DNA of 50,085 nt from Chthoniobacteraceae bacterium (GCA_947479475.1 CANJZW010000029.1:1-50085), one strand, 5' to 3'. Counted from the stretch's first letter, positions 16,839 through 25,702 are shown. A program made the numbers and translations. Notes: generated by a model from the sequence alone, not told the origin.

Positions 16839-17732
16839 ATGGCTACGACTGTTATTTTAGGAGCTGGCGGACGGCTTGGCGCGGCGCTGGCTCGGGAATG
16901 GAGCGAGGCGGGTGAGGACGTGATTGCATTCAACCGGGCGGAACTGCCCTTGGGCAACGCGGCGCGCCTTGAACAGGTGCTGGGTTCTCTGGAGTTCGAC
17001 TGTCTGGTCAACTGTGCTGCGCTGACGAATGTGGATTACTGCGAGTCTCATCCGGAGGAGGCCTTTAAAACCAATGGCGAAGCCGCCAATGAATTGGCAC
17101 TCCTGTGTGAACAGAAGGGCGCCCGTTGCCTCCACATTAGCACTGATTACGTGTTCGACGGTCACTCCCGGCAACCGTACAAGGAAACGGACCTTGCTCA
17201 ACCGATCAGCGTTTACGGAGAATCCAAGCGCCTTGGCGAGGAGGCGGTCCTTGCGGCGGGCCCCCGGCATTGGGCGGTGCGCGTTTCGTGGGTTTTTGGC
17301 CCGGATCGCCCGAGTTTTGTGGATCAGGTGGTTTCCAGGGCCTTGGTGGAGGAGCGGGTGGATGCGGTCAACGACAAGTGGGCCACGCCGACGTATTCTC
17401 TTGATGTGGCCACTCTCCTGAGGCCCTTTTTGCGGCGTGTTGACGGAGGCGGGGTGCTTCACCTCACCAACACCGGGGCCTGCAACTGGCAGGAGTACGG
17501 TCAGTTCGCGCTGGATTGCGCAGCGGCCGCCGGGCTGCCGTTGAAGACGCTCAAGGTGGGCGGCGTGCCGATGGCTTCGATCAAGGCGTTTGTTGCAAAG
17601 CGCCCGGTGCACACGATTTTGGACACTTCCAAACTAGTCTCTTTGGGGCGCCTGCAGCCGCGCACCTGGCAGGATGCTGTGGCTGCCCACGTGAATCGCC
17701 AGATTGCCGCCGGCGTCTGGAAGGCGTCATAA
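16839..17732 (+). CDS. rfbD: dTDP-4-dehydrorhamnose reductase
   Basis: 297 residues from the ATG at 16839. The frame extends to 16770 but the Rossmann motif starts at once with this ATG (TTVILGAGGRLGAAL). LVNCAALTNVDYCE, STDYVFDGHSRQPYKE and the YGESKRLGEE block (Tyr and Lys of the YxxxK pair) are classic for RfbD-type SDR enzymes. The reaction is the NAD(P)H-dependent last step of dTDP-L-rhamnose synthesis. rfbA, B and C are not in the window, so they must be elsewhere or the enzyme serves a related sugar. Its place after a GT9 gene fits LPS or surface-glycan synthesis. Confidence 0.85.
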   Translation: MATTVILGAGGRLGAALAREWSEAGEDVIAFNRAELPLGNAARLEQVLGSLEFDCLVNCAALTNVDYCESHPEEAFKTNGEAANELALLCEQKGARCLHISTDYVFDGHSRQPYKETDLAQPISVYGESKRLGEEAVLAAGPRHWAVRVSWVFGPDRPSFVDQVVSRALVEERVDAVNDKWATPTYSLDVATLLRPFLRRVDGGGVLHLTNTGACNWQEYGQFALDCAAAAGLPLKTLKVGGVPMASIKAFVAKRPVHTILDTSKLVSLGRLQPRTWQDAVAAHVNRQIAAGVWKAS

Positions 17733-17762
17733 AGCGGCGCCCCGCCCCTTCATCAGCGAAGA

Positions 17763-17792
17763 GCCGGACTGGATTGCCGGCCTTCATTTTTT
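17763..17792 (+). terminator. Weak intrinsic terminator between rfbD and dapL
   Basis: GCCGG at 17763-17767 pairs with CCGGC at 17777-17781 around a nine-base loop, and a six-base T-run follows at 17787-17792. The stem is only five base pairs and the T-run starts five bases after it, so termination may be partial. Confidence 0.35.
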
Positions 17793-17806
17793 AAATTTCC
17801 ATCCTT

Positions 17807-19039
17807 ATGGCCTATCTAAACGACAACTACCTCAAGCTCCGAGCGGGCTACCTTTTTCCTGAAATTGCGCGCCGCGTGAAGGCGTTTTGCGAAGCGAATC
17901 CGGAGCCGGCCAAGCGCCTGATCCGTTGCGGCATTGGCGACGTGACCGAACCCCTCCCGGAGGCGGTGCGTGTCGCGATGCACAAGGCGGTGGACGAACT
18001 CGGCTCCCGTGAATCCTTCCGGGGTTACGGCCCGGAGCAGGGGTACGATTTTCTGCGGCATACCATCGCGGAGAACGACTATCGGGCTCACGGGATTGAT
18101 GTCGCGGACGACGAGATTTTCGTGTCGGACGGCTCGAAGTGCGATTGCGGAAACATTTTGGACATTCTCGGAGGCGACAACCGCATTGCCGTGATGGACC
18201 CGGTCTACCCGGTTTACGTGGACACGAACGTGATGGCGGGCCACACGGGGGAGGCGGACGCTTCGGGGGCTTACGGCGGCCTGCTTTATCTGCCCTGCAC
18301 GGAAGCCAACGGGTTTGTTGCGGACGTACCAAGCGAGCGAGCCGACGTGGTTTACCTCTGTTTCCCCAACAACCCGACCGGTTCGGTGGCCACACGCGCC
18401 CAACTCGAGGCCTGGGTGGCGTATGCACTCAAGAACCGCTCTCTGCTCCTCTTTGATGCTGCCTACGAGGCGTACATCAGCGAACCGGGGATTCCGCACT
18501 CGATTTATGAAATCCCGGGCGCCCGGGAATGCGCGATTGAGTTCCGGTCCTTCTCCAAAAACGGAGGGTTCACCGGAACACGCTGCGCTTTTACCGTCGT
18601 TCCAAAAACGCTGATGGCGCAGACCAAGAGCGGGGAGTTCCACGCGCTGCATCCGCTCTGGAACCGGCGCATGAGCACGAAATTCAACGGGGTTTCCTAC
18701 GTGGTGCAGCGTGGCGCCGAAGCGCTGTATTCCCCCGAAGGCAAGGCGCAGGTGGCCGATTTGATCACCCACTACATGGGGAACGCGGCGGTGTTGCGCA
18801 AGGCGGCGACCGATGCGGGCTTGAACGTCTGGGGGGGAGTGAATGCCCCCTACCTCTGGGTGCGCACCCCGGGCGGGGCGACTTCGTGGGAGATGTTCGA
18901 CCGTATGTTGACGGAGGCGAACGTGGTGATCACTCCCGGAAGCGGGTTTGGTTCTGCGGGGGAAGGTTACTTTAGAATCAGCGCCTTTAATTCGAGGGCG
19001 GCGGTTGAAGAGGTGGCGGTGCGTTTGGCCAGACTTTAG
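17807..19039 (+). CDS. dapL: LL-diaminopimelate aminotransferase
   Basis: 410 residues, the usual DapL length. The N-terminus [20 protein letters not shown] and [13 protein letters not shown] are diagnostic. The PLP-binding lysine is Lys251 in [12 protein letters not shown], and [15 protein letters not shown] is the fold-I substrate-binding block. The enzyme converts tetrahydrodipicolinate directly to LL-diaminopimelate, by-passing the DapC/D/E steps of lysine and peptidoglycan synthesis. This route is used in plants, Chlamydiae and Verrucomicrobiota and supports the taxonomic placement. The gene ends 137 bases before the convergent cassette C gene. That gap shows no clear terminator. Confidence 0.95.
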   Translation: MAYLNDNYLKLRAGYLFPEIARRVKAFCEANPEPAKRLIRCGIGDVTEPLPEAVRVAMHKAVDELGSRESFRGYGPEQGYDFLRHTIAENDYRAHGIDVADDEIFVSDGSKCDCGNILDILGGDNRIAVMDPVYPVYVDTNVMAGHTGEADASGAYGGLLYLPCTEANGFVADVPSERADVVYLCFPNNPTGSVATRAQLEAWVAYALKNRSLLLFDAAYEAYISEPGIPHSIYEIPGARECAIEFRSFSKNGGFTGTRCAFTVVPKTLMAQTKSGEFHALHPLWNRRMSTKFNGVSYVVQRGAEALYSPEGKAQVADLITHYMGNAAVLRKAATDAGLNVWGGVNAPYLWVRTPGGATSWEMFDRMLTEANVVITPGSGFGSAGEGYFRISAFNSRAAVEEVAVRLARL

Positions 19040-19176
19040 CGGGCGCCGGTGGCCTTCGCGGAGCGCGCCATGCGAGCCGTGAAGAGCGAGAAAACAGGCC
19101 CCCTGCGCCGCCTGGCGTGGGGGGGGATTGTTAGCGGGGGAAAAGAGGGAGGGGTTCAATGGCCCCTCAGGCGGAG

Positions 19177-20112
19177 TTAAAGGCTGATGACGCGCTGGTA
19201 GAAGTGGATGCCGTTGACCAGAGGCTTGGGAAGGGAGGTCATTTTCTCTTTGAACTTCTCATTCCACTTGTCGAGAGGGTATTTGGTGGTGCTCGCTGGG
19301 TCGGTGTTTTCGAGCCCCAAGTTGTCGATGTCGGCTTGGGTCACTTTGAGGGCGTTTTGGGAGTCCAAAACAGCAATGGTGATGATGATCGCGGTGATGT
19401 TGGAAAAGCCGTTCTTGGACAACTCGGTCGGAATTTCCGCATCTGTCAGGAGCTTGGCTTCGTTTGTGCCTTCCCACTTTTTAAGAAGCGACACCTCAAG
19501 GCGCACAACGTTTTGTGCCAGGGGTTGGAAGTAAACGTCTTCAGCGGTATCATCGGCCAATACGGAGGGGAAGGATCCGCCGGATCCTTTGCCGTTCGTG
19601 CCCGCCAGCGTGGAGGCGGGGGAAGGGACTGGTGGGGTTCCAGAAAGTGTGATGAAGGGAAGGGATTTGTTGCTGTCGGTGGCGATCCAGGGCAGTGCAC
19701 GTGCGTAACGCTGCAATTCCAGCCCTGTTTGCGTCCCAATTCCCTTTTGGACAGTCTTGATGCGGTAGCCCACGAGGGAGACTGTGCTGCGGGAGTTGGC
19801 GTCCAGAGCGGGCGCGTAACCGGCGACTTCAGAAAACAAGAACAACTTGTCATTGCCATCCGCTTTTCCAACGAAGGCATCGACATCGGGACGGCGCACT
19901 CTTCGCGCGATATCAGAGCTGATTTGGCTGAGGGCGTAGCGCGCTTCGGTATCGCAGTCCGAGGACTGCTTGGACGAGGAGGTGAGGCGTGAGGCGGAGC
20001 TCATCAACTGGGCCACAAGGCCGCCCAGAATGGCGAGCACGGAGATAGAGACCATTAACTCTACCAACGTGAATCCGGAAATACCCCGGTTGTTTGGGCG
20101 AAGTTCACGCAT
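19177..20112 (-). CDS. Verru_Chthon cassette protein C, pseudopilin-like
   Basis: 311 residues from the ATG at 20112. A TTG seven codons upstream (20133) gives the longer frame. The N-terminus has a type IV prepilin signal, G|FTLVELMVSISVLAIL, with Glu5 and one long hydrophobic helix. The body is not pilin-like beyond that. The C-terminal NGIHFYQRVISL fits the Verru_Chthon cassette C family as I remember it. Such proteins would be processed by prepilin peptidase and sit in the inner membrane or in a pseudopilus. The gene follows the B gene after 42 bases. No A or D gene follows, because the convergent dapL gene begins 137 bases on. Confidence 0.7.
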   Translation of the reverse strand: MRELRPNNRGISGFTLVELMVSISVLAILGGLVAQLMSSASRLTSSSKQSSDCDTEARYALSQISSDIARRVRRPDVDAFVGKADGNDKLFLFSEVAGYAPALDANSRSTVSLVGYRIKTVQKGIGTQTGLELQRYARALPWIATDSNKSLPFITLSGTPPVPSPASTLAGTNGKGSGGSFPSVLADDTAEDVYFQPLAQNVVRLEVSLLKKWEGTNEAKLLTDAEIPTELSKNGFSNITAIIITIAVLDSQNALKVTQADIDNLGLENTDPASTTKYPLDKWNEKFKEKMTSLPKPLVNGIHFYQRVISL

Positions 20113-20154
20113 AGTTTCTTTGGAGGAGACCAAGATCTGCTCTGGGATAGCGGG

Positions 20155-20724
20155 TTACAGGGGCAGCGGGACCAGGGCTTCCAGAAACCCTTCGGGCTTG
20201 GCGGCGGGTTGCCGGTTCACGGGCCATTCGACTCGAACCCGTATGGCGGCGACTCCGTCTGCCCCGGGAAAAAACTGCACGCTGTAGAGCTTTTGAATCA
20301 TTTCCGGAGTACTCGGGGTCACAAGCGTGCAGGACTCGTTCAGGGAGATCGCTGTCGTCTGTGTGTCCGACACGGTGTTGGTCTTTTTGTCGAGGGTTGC
20401 AGTGATCTGGAGTTTCGGGGAGGTGTAGGCGTATTTGTTGTCTCCCAGAGATTTGTTCTTGGAGGCATGGATATCGGCAACAATTCCTGCCAGCAGGTTG
20501 GAGGCGGCCGTTTGTACGGTGGCGCGGCGGGAGTTTTTGAGTCCGACGGAAAGCATCCCCATCATGCTGACTAGGGCGAAGGAGAAGATTCCAAGGGCCA
20601 CAGCGATTTCCGCCAGAGTGAACCCAGCCTCGAACCCGCGCAATTTTCGCAGGAGCGGGGGCCGCGACTCTGGACAAGCGCGGCAGGGAAGCTGCATCGG
20701 GATTGGAGGGGTTGGGGGTTGCAT
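20155..20724 (-). CDS. Verru_Chthon cassette protein B, pseudopilin-like
   Basis: 189 residues from the ATG at 20724. An internal ATG at 20697 would shorten the leader. A prepilin motif G|FTLAEIAVALGIFSFALV follows a leader of about 40 residues, unusually long for a prepilin leader. The region after the helix (VGLKNSRRATVQTAASNLLAGIV) and the C-terminal VRVEWP block match cassette protein B, a family related to PulI/J-type minor pseudopilins. Function is unknown. In Verrucomicrobium and Chthoniobacter relatives this gene occurs with A, C and D genes. Here only C follows. It lies 75 bases after sufU on the same strand. Confidence 0.7.
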   Translation of the reverse strand: MQPPTPPIPMQLPCRACPESRPPLLRKLRGFEAGFTLAEIAVALGIFSFALVSMMGMLSVGLKNSRRATVQTAASNLLAGIVADIHASKNKSLGDNKYAYTSPKLQITATLDKKTNTVSDTQTTAISLNESCTLVTPSTPEMIQKLYSVQFFPGADGVAAIRVRVEWPVNRQPAAKPEGFLEALVPLPL

Positions 20725-20799
20725 GGCGTTTTTTTCAAACGACCGAACAGGCCGAATCCTAGCCGTTAAGCCGGGAGCTAGCAATACGCATTCGAAGCG

Positions 20800-21276
20800 T
20801 CAGGAACAGTGCGGGGCGGATTCTTGCGTGGAAACTGGACCAACTGTGGCTTCCTGCATCGCCTGCTCAAAGGCGCGCCACGCAAGCATCGCGCATTTCA
20901 CTCTCTGGGGAAATTTTCGCACCCCCGACAGGAGCCGTAAATCTCCGAGCATCTTCGGCGCCTCCTGCTCTCCGAGGGTGACGACATCCGTAAACGCGGC
21001 CAGGAGATCCTGCGCGTCTTTTTTGGACTTCCCTTTCAATTTGAGCGTCATGAGGGAGGCCGAAGCCTGGCTGATGGCGCAGCCGACCCCGGTAAAGCGG
21101 AGGTCTTCCACTTCCCCCTCGCGCCCGAAGCGCACGTGTAGGTGGATTTCGTCCCCGCAGGAGGGATTGTCTCCATCGACGTGGACGGCGGGGCCCTCGA
21201 GGGTGCCGAAGTTTCTTGGGCGCTTGGAATGATCCAGGATCACCTGCTGATAAAGTTCTTCAAAGTCGGCGTTCAT
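20800..21276 (-). CDS. sufU: SufU-type iron-sulfur scaffold / sulfur acceptor
   Basis: 158 residues. The conserved zinc or cluster ligands are visible: Cys40 and Asp42 in SCGDE, Cys66 in GVGCAIS and Cys128 in RVKCAML. The insertion between Cys66 and Cys128 is the SufU rather than the IscU type. SufU accepts persulfide sulfur from SufS for iron-sulfur cluster assembly in the cytoplasm. The start codon overlaps the sufS stop (ATGA), so the pair is translationally coupled. About 16 residues after VGPV are extra and carry one more Cys. sufBCD is not in the window. Confidence 0.92.
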   Translation of the reverse strand: MNADFEELYQQVILDHSKRPRNFGTLEGPAVHVDGDNPSCGDEIHLHVRFGREGEVEDLRFTGVGCAISQASASLMTLKLKGKSKKDAQDLLAAFTDVVTLGEQEAPKMLGDLRLLSGVRKFPQRVKCAMLAWRAFEQAMQEATVGPVSTQESAPHCS

Positions 21277-22511
21277 GAAAAAAATCGGTGGGCATCCGCG
21301 AGAATCTCCAGCATCCGGTCGACTTCAGCGGTGGTGTTGTAAAGGTAAAAGCTGGCTCGACTGGTGCTTGGGAACCCCATTTTGCGCATCAAAGGCTGGT
21401 TGCAATGGTGCCCCCCCCTCAGCGCGAGCCCCTTTTGGTCGCAGTAGGAGGTCAGGTCGTGCGGGTGCGCCGATTCATGCACGAAACTCACCAGCCCGCC
21501 CCGGGAGCCGCTCGGCCCCAACACGCGGTATCCGGCAAGGGCGCCGATCCGTTCATACGCATCCCTGGCCAAAGCCTCGTCGTGTGCCTGGAGGACGTCC
21601 CGCCCGATGGCTTCCAAATAGTCAATGGCCGCCCCCAAGCCGATGGCGCCCGCAATGTTCGGCGTGCCAGCTTCGAACCGCGCCGGCGCCTGTTTGTAAG
21701 TGCTCGATTCGTAGCGGACCGAAAGAATCATCTCCCCGCCTCCCTGCCACGGCGGGGTTTGCTCCAAAACAGAGGCCCTCCCGTACAGGGCGCCGATCCC
21801 CGTCGGCGCGCACATCTTGTGGCCGGAGAACGCGAGAAAATCGCACCCGATGGATTGCACGTCCACGCGCATGTGGCCCGCGCTCTGGGCGGCGTCCACC
21901 ACGCTGATGGCCCCGACGGCCCGGGCTTTGGCGCAAAGGAGCGCCGCGGGGTTGATGGTCCCCAGGAAATTTGAAATGTGAGTGAAGGACAAGAGCTTCA
22001 CCTCGGGGGTGAGCAGGGCGTCGAGTTGGCTGAGGTCCAGGGTTCCAGAGTCGGTCAGTGGAATGAACCGCAACTGGGCGCCGGTGCGCAGGGCGAGCTG
22101 CTGCCAGGGCACGAGGTTGCTGTGGTGCTCCATTTCGGTGAGCAAGATGACGTCGCCGGGTTTCAGGTGGGCGTTTCCCCAGGCGTTGGCCACCAGGTTG
22201 ATGGATTCGGTGGTGCCCCGAGTGAAGACGATCTCCTCCGGAGTGGCCGCATTTAGGTAGCCGGCCACCTTGGCCCTGGCCGCCTCGAAGGCGTCCGTGG
22301 CCCGGTTGCTGAGCATATGCAGACCGCGGTGGACGTTGGCGTTGTCGTTCTCGTAGTAGTGAACGAGCGCATTAATGACGGCCCGAGGCTTTTGGGTGGT
22401 TGCCGCGTTGTCGAAATACACAAGCGGCGCCCCGTTCACCTTCTGGTGGAGGATGGGAAAGTCGCTTCGGTACGATTCCAAGGATGGACGGTGATTTGTC
22501 GAGTCTGGCAT
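21273..22511 (-). CDS. sufS: Cysteine desulfurase
   Basis: 412 residues, close to the family length. The N-terminus YRSDFPILHQKVNGAPLVYFDNAATTQKP is typical of group II (SufS/CsdA) desulfurases. The PLP lysine is Lys232 in FSGHKMCAPTG and the persulfide cysteine is Cys370 in RGGHHCNQP. It removes sulfur from cysteine and hands it to SufU, encoded by the overlapping next gene. The gene is divergent from the sigma-like membrane protein gene, with 108 bases between start codons. Confidence 0.95.
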   Translation of the reverse strand: MPDSTNHRPSLESYRSDFPILHQKVNGAPLVYFDNAATTQKPRAVINALVHYYENDNANVHRGLHMLSNRATDAFEAARAKVAGYLNAATPEEIVFTRGTTESINLVANAWGNAHLKPGDVILLTEMEHHSNLVPWQQLALRTGAQLRFIPLTDSGTLDLSQLDALLTPEVKLLSFTHISNFLGTINPAALLCAKARAVGAISVVDAAQSAGHMRVDVQSIGCDFLAFSGHKMCAPTGIGALYGRASVLEQTPPWQGGGEMILSVRYESSTYKQAPARFEAGTPNIAGAIGLGAAIDYLEAIGRDVLQAHDEALARDAYERIGALAGYRVLGPSGSRGGLVSFVHESAHPHDLTSYCDQKGLALRGGHHCNQPLMRKMGFPSTSRASFYLYNTTAEVDRMLEILADAHRFFS

Positions 22512-22619
22512 GGTTGCTCGCGCTGGACGGGCGCCTTACACGTTCGCGGAGGAGAGCCTCCGGGAAAAGCAGATTGTGAAATGTACCGGATAGTTGCCTA
22601 ATTCTAAGGATTGTTGGTT

Positions 22620-23675
22620 ATGCTGGCGTTGAAGATGGAAGTGATTGAACAAAATTTCATAGATGACCTTTACCGGTTTGCACTTCTGCACGCCGGTGAT
22701 CGGGGAATCGCGCTTTCTTGCATCGGGGAGGTCCTCTGTGAGGCGGAATCCAATGCCGCCCAGTGGCGCACTCAAAAACACCGTTTTCTTTGGGCGGCCC
22801 GCCTGATTTCGCTGCGCCTCGCTAAAAAAAACCATTCGGGAGCGGCCTCCGCCGACGATCTGCCTGCTTCTCTGCCTGAAATGAGGGCCGCCGTGAACGC
22901 GGCCCGGCCGGAGTTACGCGCCCCTCTGGCCTTGCACTGCACGGGAATCGTCAAGTCCAGTGAGGTGATCCAGCTCTTTCGCCTGCGCAGTCGGGAATGG
23001 CGCGTTGCGCTCCTGCAGTTTCGCGAGCAAATGGCGGCGGCCGGCCTTTCGGAGGAAGACGTGCACGAAAAGGTGCAGGCTCTCAAGTTAAGCCCCGAAG
23101 ACCGGCTCGCTCTGGAGGTTTCCGCCTGCGCGGTGCCTCCTCCCCGCAGGGAATGGGACAAGGCGCTGGCGGTGGCCGCGGTGCTTCTGGGAATCTGCGT
23201 GTTTCTGGGTTGGTTCGGCTGGGAACGCTGGCGGGACAGCCCGTCCATCATCATGCGCGGCCACATGGAAAGTTTTCTCGAACTCAACCGGAATGCAGGA
23301 ATCGCGGGATTGGAGACTTTTGAGGGCAGGGCGGGGGATACCCAGGACTGGCTCTTTTTGCACGGGATGGAGGGAGTGCATATGCCGAAACCTTTTGCGG
23401 GGGTGAAAGTGGCTGCAGCCCGTATGCTGCGATGGAACGGCTCTCCGATTGCGCAGTTTCCCACCCTTTCCCCCACCGGCCTCCTAGTGATCGCGGAGGG
23501 CGAGGCGTTGCAGCTTCCAGAAGATAATTCCGACTCGGGACGCTCCACCTTTGGCGATTGGTCGTGCGTGTGGGAGAGCACGGGCCCGTACAAGGTGCTC
23601 TGGATGATTCAGGCCGATGCAAAAACTCTCGAAGAGCACCTCCATTCCCTCGCCAACCCGGCGCCGGGCCGTTAG
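22620..23675 (+). CDS. Single-pass membrane protein with a sigma-factor-like cytoplasmic part
   Basis: 351 residues from the ATG at 22620, preceded by AAGGA at nine bases. An ATG at 22635 is possible. Residues about 10-65 (DDLYRFALLHAGDRG..., then RFLWAARLISLRLAK) resemble ECF sigma region 2. Residues about 95-140 (LRAPLALHCTGIVKSSEVIQL, then ALLQFREQM) resemble a degraded region 4 helix-turn-helix, though the -35-reading residues are not clear. One transmembrane helix at about 182-204 (LAVAAVLLGICVFLGWFGW) separates it from a C-terminal domain of about 145 residues that would be outside. No database family is recognised. A membrane-tethered regulator is an inference. Similarity to anti-sigma proteins is the main alternative. 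Confidence 0.55.
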   Translation: MLALKMEVIEQNFIDDLYRFALLHAGDRGIALSCIGEVLCEAESNAAQWRTQKHRFLWAARLISLRLAKKNHSGAASADDLPASLPEMRAAVNAARPELRAPLALHCTGIVKSSEVIQLFRLRSREWRVALLQFREQMAAAGLSEEDVHEKVQALKLSPEDRLALEVSACAVPPPRREWDKALAVAAVLLGICVFLGWFGWERWRDSPSIIMRGHMESFLELNRNAGIAGLETFEGRAGDTQDWLFLHGMEGVHMPKPFAGVKVAAARMLRWNGSPIAQFPTLSPTGLLVIAEGEALQLPEDNSDSGRSTFGDWSCVWESTGPYKVLWMIQADAKTLEEHLHSLANPAPGR

Positions 23676-23714
23676 TGCGGGGCCGTTCATACGGGATCCC
23701 GCCCTCGCTAAACC

Positions 23715-24560
23715 CTACGGTTTGCGAAAGCGCCGAAAGCCCCCCTCGACAAATTCCACCCTTTTCTGGCGGAGCAGCTTGCCAAGCGCCTGCTTGAAGG
23801 CCTTCTTGCTCGAACCAAACTTTTCCCTGATCACGGTCGGGTCCGTCTTGTCTCCGAACGGAAGCGTCCCATCCCCCGCCTCGGCCACGGCCTCCATGAT
23901 TTGGTCGGCGAGGGGGCGAACTCGGGCGTAGCCGGAGGCGTCCAGGCTTAGGTCGATTTTGCCGTCGGGCCGGACCAAACGCACAAACCCCGGCAGCTCG
24001 TCTCCTGGGACGAGGGGGGAGGCGATTTCGCTTTTGTAAAGCAGACCCCAGTGGGTGTGATTGATCACGGCCTTGTATCCAAGGTCGGTTTCCTCAGCGA
24101 CGACGAGCTCCACGGCCTGGCCCTCCTCATACTTCGGCTCCGTTTTGTGCAGGTGGCGGTGCAGGCGCATCGTTCCCATCAAACGCCCGGAAACCTCGTC
24201 CAAAACCACCATCGCCACCACCCATTCCCCCACGTTCGGATGCCTGGACTGCTCGCGCAGCGGCACCAGGAGGTCTTTCTCAAGGCCCCAGTCCAAAAAC
24301 GCTCCGATCCCAGGGCGCACACCCACCACCTCAAACCCGGCCACCTGCCCCAGCAGGGCGTGGGGCGTTTGAGTCGTGGCCACCAGCCTGTCTTCAGAGT
24401 CGTGGTGGAGGAAAACTTCCAACTGGTCCCCGGGGACGGTTCCTTTTGGAATGTATTTCCCGGGAAGTAAAATGTCCCCCAGTTCCAGCCCGTCCAGGTA
24501 AAGCCCGGGTGAAGCTTCTCGGAGAACGCTGAGGGTGTGTTTTTGGCCTGGAACAATCAT
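23715..24560 (-). CDS. cvfB: CvfB-like S1-type RNA-binding protein
   Basis: 281 residues from the ATG at 24560. The frame is open to 24812 but the 84 extra residues are Arg/Pro-rich and not part of the family. The chain has three S1-like beta-barrels: YLDGLELGDILLPGKYIP, then GAFLDWGLEKDLLVPL, then GYKAVINHTHWGLLYKSEI, followed by a winged-helix end KFGSSKKAFKQALGKLLR. This is the CvfB/YitL layout. The family is an RNA-binding regulator of virulence genes in Staphylococcus. The target here is unknown. It is divergent from the superoxide dismutase gene. Confidence 0.85.
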   Translation of the reverse strand: MIVPGQKHTLSVLREASPGLYLDGLELGDILLPGKYIPKGTVPGDQLEVFLHHDSEDRLVATTQTPHALLGQVAGFEVVGVRPGIGAFLDWGLEKDLLVPLREQSRHPNVGEWVVAMVVLDEVSGRLMGTMRLHRHLHKTEPKYEEGQAVELVVAEETDLGYKAVINHTHWGLLYKSEIASPLVPGDELPGFVRLVRPDGKIDLSLDASGYARVRPLADQIMEAVAEAGDGTLPFGDKTDPTVIREKFGSSKKAFKQALGKLLRQKRVEFVEGGFRRFRKP

Positions 24561-24581
24561 CTTTTGGAGGAATGTACCGGC

Positions 24582-24622
24582 CCCGCAAAAAACTAGGCAT
24601 GGTTTTTTTGGTTTTTTGCGGG
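24582..24622. repeat. Perfect 12-bp inverted repeat upstream of cvfB
   Basis: CCCGCAAAAAAC at 24582-24593 pairs exactly with GTTTTTTGCGGG at 24611-24622 around a 17-base loop. It lies 21 bases upstream of the cvfB start and in the leader of the divergent dismutase gene, where a terminator of either gene would not be expected. It could be an operator, an attenuator or a relic of a terminator. The AT-rich arms inside a GC-rich region stand out. Confidence 0.6.
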
Positions 24623-24773
24623 TGCCGAAACAAATGCCGGGCCGAAATTGGGCGGTTGTCCCATTCCGCAGGGGCACCCCCCCCCCGGAGGCCAGGGCGC
24701 TCACTTCCTTGGTGGGGTGCTTGCAATGAGTTGCGCTCTCACGCAAATTTGCACGGTACCGCTCCGGAGCCGG

Positions 24774-24789
24774 GCCCCCTTTTGGGGGC
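24774..24789 (+). promoter_or_regulatory. GC-rich hairpin in the superoxide dismutase leader
   Basis: GCCCCC at 24774-24779 pairs with GGGGGC at 24784-24789 around a TTTT loop, 57 bases upstream of the dismutase ATG. Flanking GCCGG and CCGGC segments could extend the structure. There is no T-run. A role in mRNA stability or translation is possible but unproven. Confidence 0.35.
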
Positions 24790-24846
24790 GCGCAGCCCCG
24801 GGGCCGGCGCACTCCACGATTCCCAATTAGATTCTACAGCAAGACT

Positions 24847-25470
24847 ATGCACCAACTCCCTGCACTTCCGTACGGCTTCAACGCGCTGGAGCCCCACATC
24901 GACGCTCGCACCATGGAAATTCATCATGGCAAGCATCATAAGGCCTATGTGGACAATTTGAACAAGGCGCTGGAGTCCGCTCCGGAGCTGGCTGGAAAAA
25001 CCGCGGCTGAAATCATTCACGATCTTTCCGCTGTGCCCGAAGCAATCCGCACCGCCGTGCGCAACAACGGCGGCGGACACGTGAACCACACGCTTTTTTG
25101 GAGCCTCCTCAGCCCCCAGTCCACGGGCAAACCCGTGGGGAAACTTGCGGAAGCCATCACCGCGACATTCGGCAGCTTTGAGGCGTTTCAGGAAAAATTC
25201 CAGACTGCCGGGGCGACACGGTTTGGTTCGGGCTGGGCCTGGCTGGTTCTCAATCATGGCAAACTTGAAATCGGCTCCACCGCCAATCAAGACACGCCCC
25301 TCATGGGCAAGGCTGTGGCCGGGATCGAAGGGGCTCCCGTTCTGGCAATTGACGTCTGGGAACACGCCTACTACCTGCACTACCAGAACCGCCGGCCCGA
25401 CTATATGAAGGCGTTCTGGAACGTCGTAAACTGGGAGGCCGCCGAGCAGCTCTTCCTCGCCGCCCACTAA
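24847..25470 (+). CDS. Superoxide dismutase, iron/manganese type
   Basis: 207 residues, full length. The metal ligands are in MEIHHGKHH (His27), NHTLFW (His of the second helix) and [19 protein letters not shown] (Asp and His). The N-terminus [18 protein letters not shown] is typical of the Mn/Fe family. The enzyme converts superoxide to oxygen and hydrogen peroxide in the cytoplasm. The GGGHVNH segment has the Gly-rich form common to manganese enzymes, but metal choice is not safe from sequence by eye. The gene is monocistronic as far as can be seen. Confidence 0.95.
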   Translation: MHQLPALPYGFNALEPHIDARTMEIHHGKHHKAYVDNLNKALESAPELAGKTAAEIIHDLSAVPEAIRTAVRNNGGGHVNHTLFWSLLSPQSTGKPVGKLAEAITATFGSFEAFQEKFQTAGATRFGSGWAWLVLNHGKLEIGSTANQDTPLMGKAVAGIEGAPVLAIDVWEHAYYLHYQNRRPDYMKAFWNVVNWEAAEQLFLAAH

Positions 25471-25486
25471 AAATCGTCCACTCTCG

Positions 25487-25574
25487 GGCGCGGAGGCGCG
25501 GGAAACCTGTCCCTCATTTAGGGCCGTCGGATTCTTGGGGAATCCGGTCTGTTTTTCCCGCTAACCTCCGCGCC
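25487..25574. repeat. Intergenic palindromic element, copy 1
   Basis: GGCGCGGAGG at 25487-25496 is the exact inverse complement of CCTCCGCGCC at 25565-25574, 68 bases apart. Right of the second arm the sequence goes on as a C-rich low-complexity tract to about 25690, with repeated TTTCGCGTCCCC-like units. A second element with the same arm theme is near 35516-35601. The shared core includes CTAACC followed by CCGCG. It lies between the dismutase and cobA-hemD genes. Confidence 0.55.
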
Positions 25575-25702
25575 TTTGCGTTTCCCCCCGGGGTTTCGCG
25601 TCCCTCCTTGGGGGGACGAGTCCCGCATTGGGGGTCCGCGTTCCCCCCTGCTTTTCGCGTCCCCCCTGCTTTCGCGCGCTTTTTGCCAAAGCCCTCATTC
25701 CG

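Noticed and set aside
17816..19159. 447-residue minus-strand open frame opposite dapL
   Set aside because: Antisense to a complete dapL with all catalytic residues. Translation shows no family features.
19040..19176. Possible bidirectional terminator between dapL and the cassette C gene
   Set aside because: Short GC-rich inverted pieces are present but no stable stem with a T-run on either strand could be drawn.
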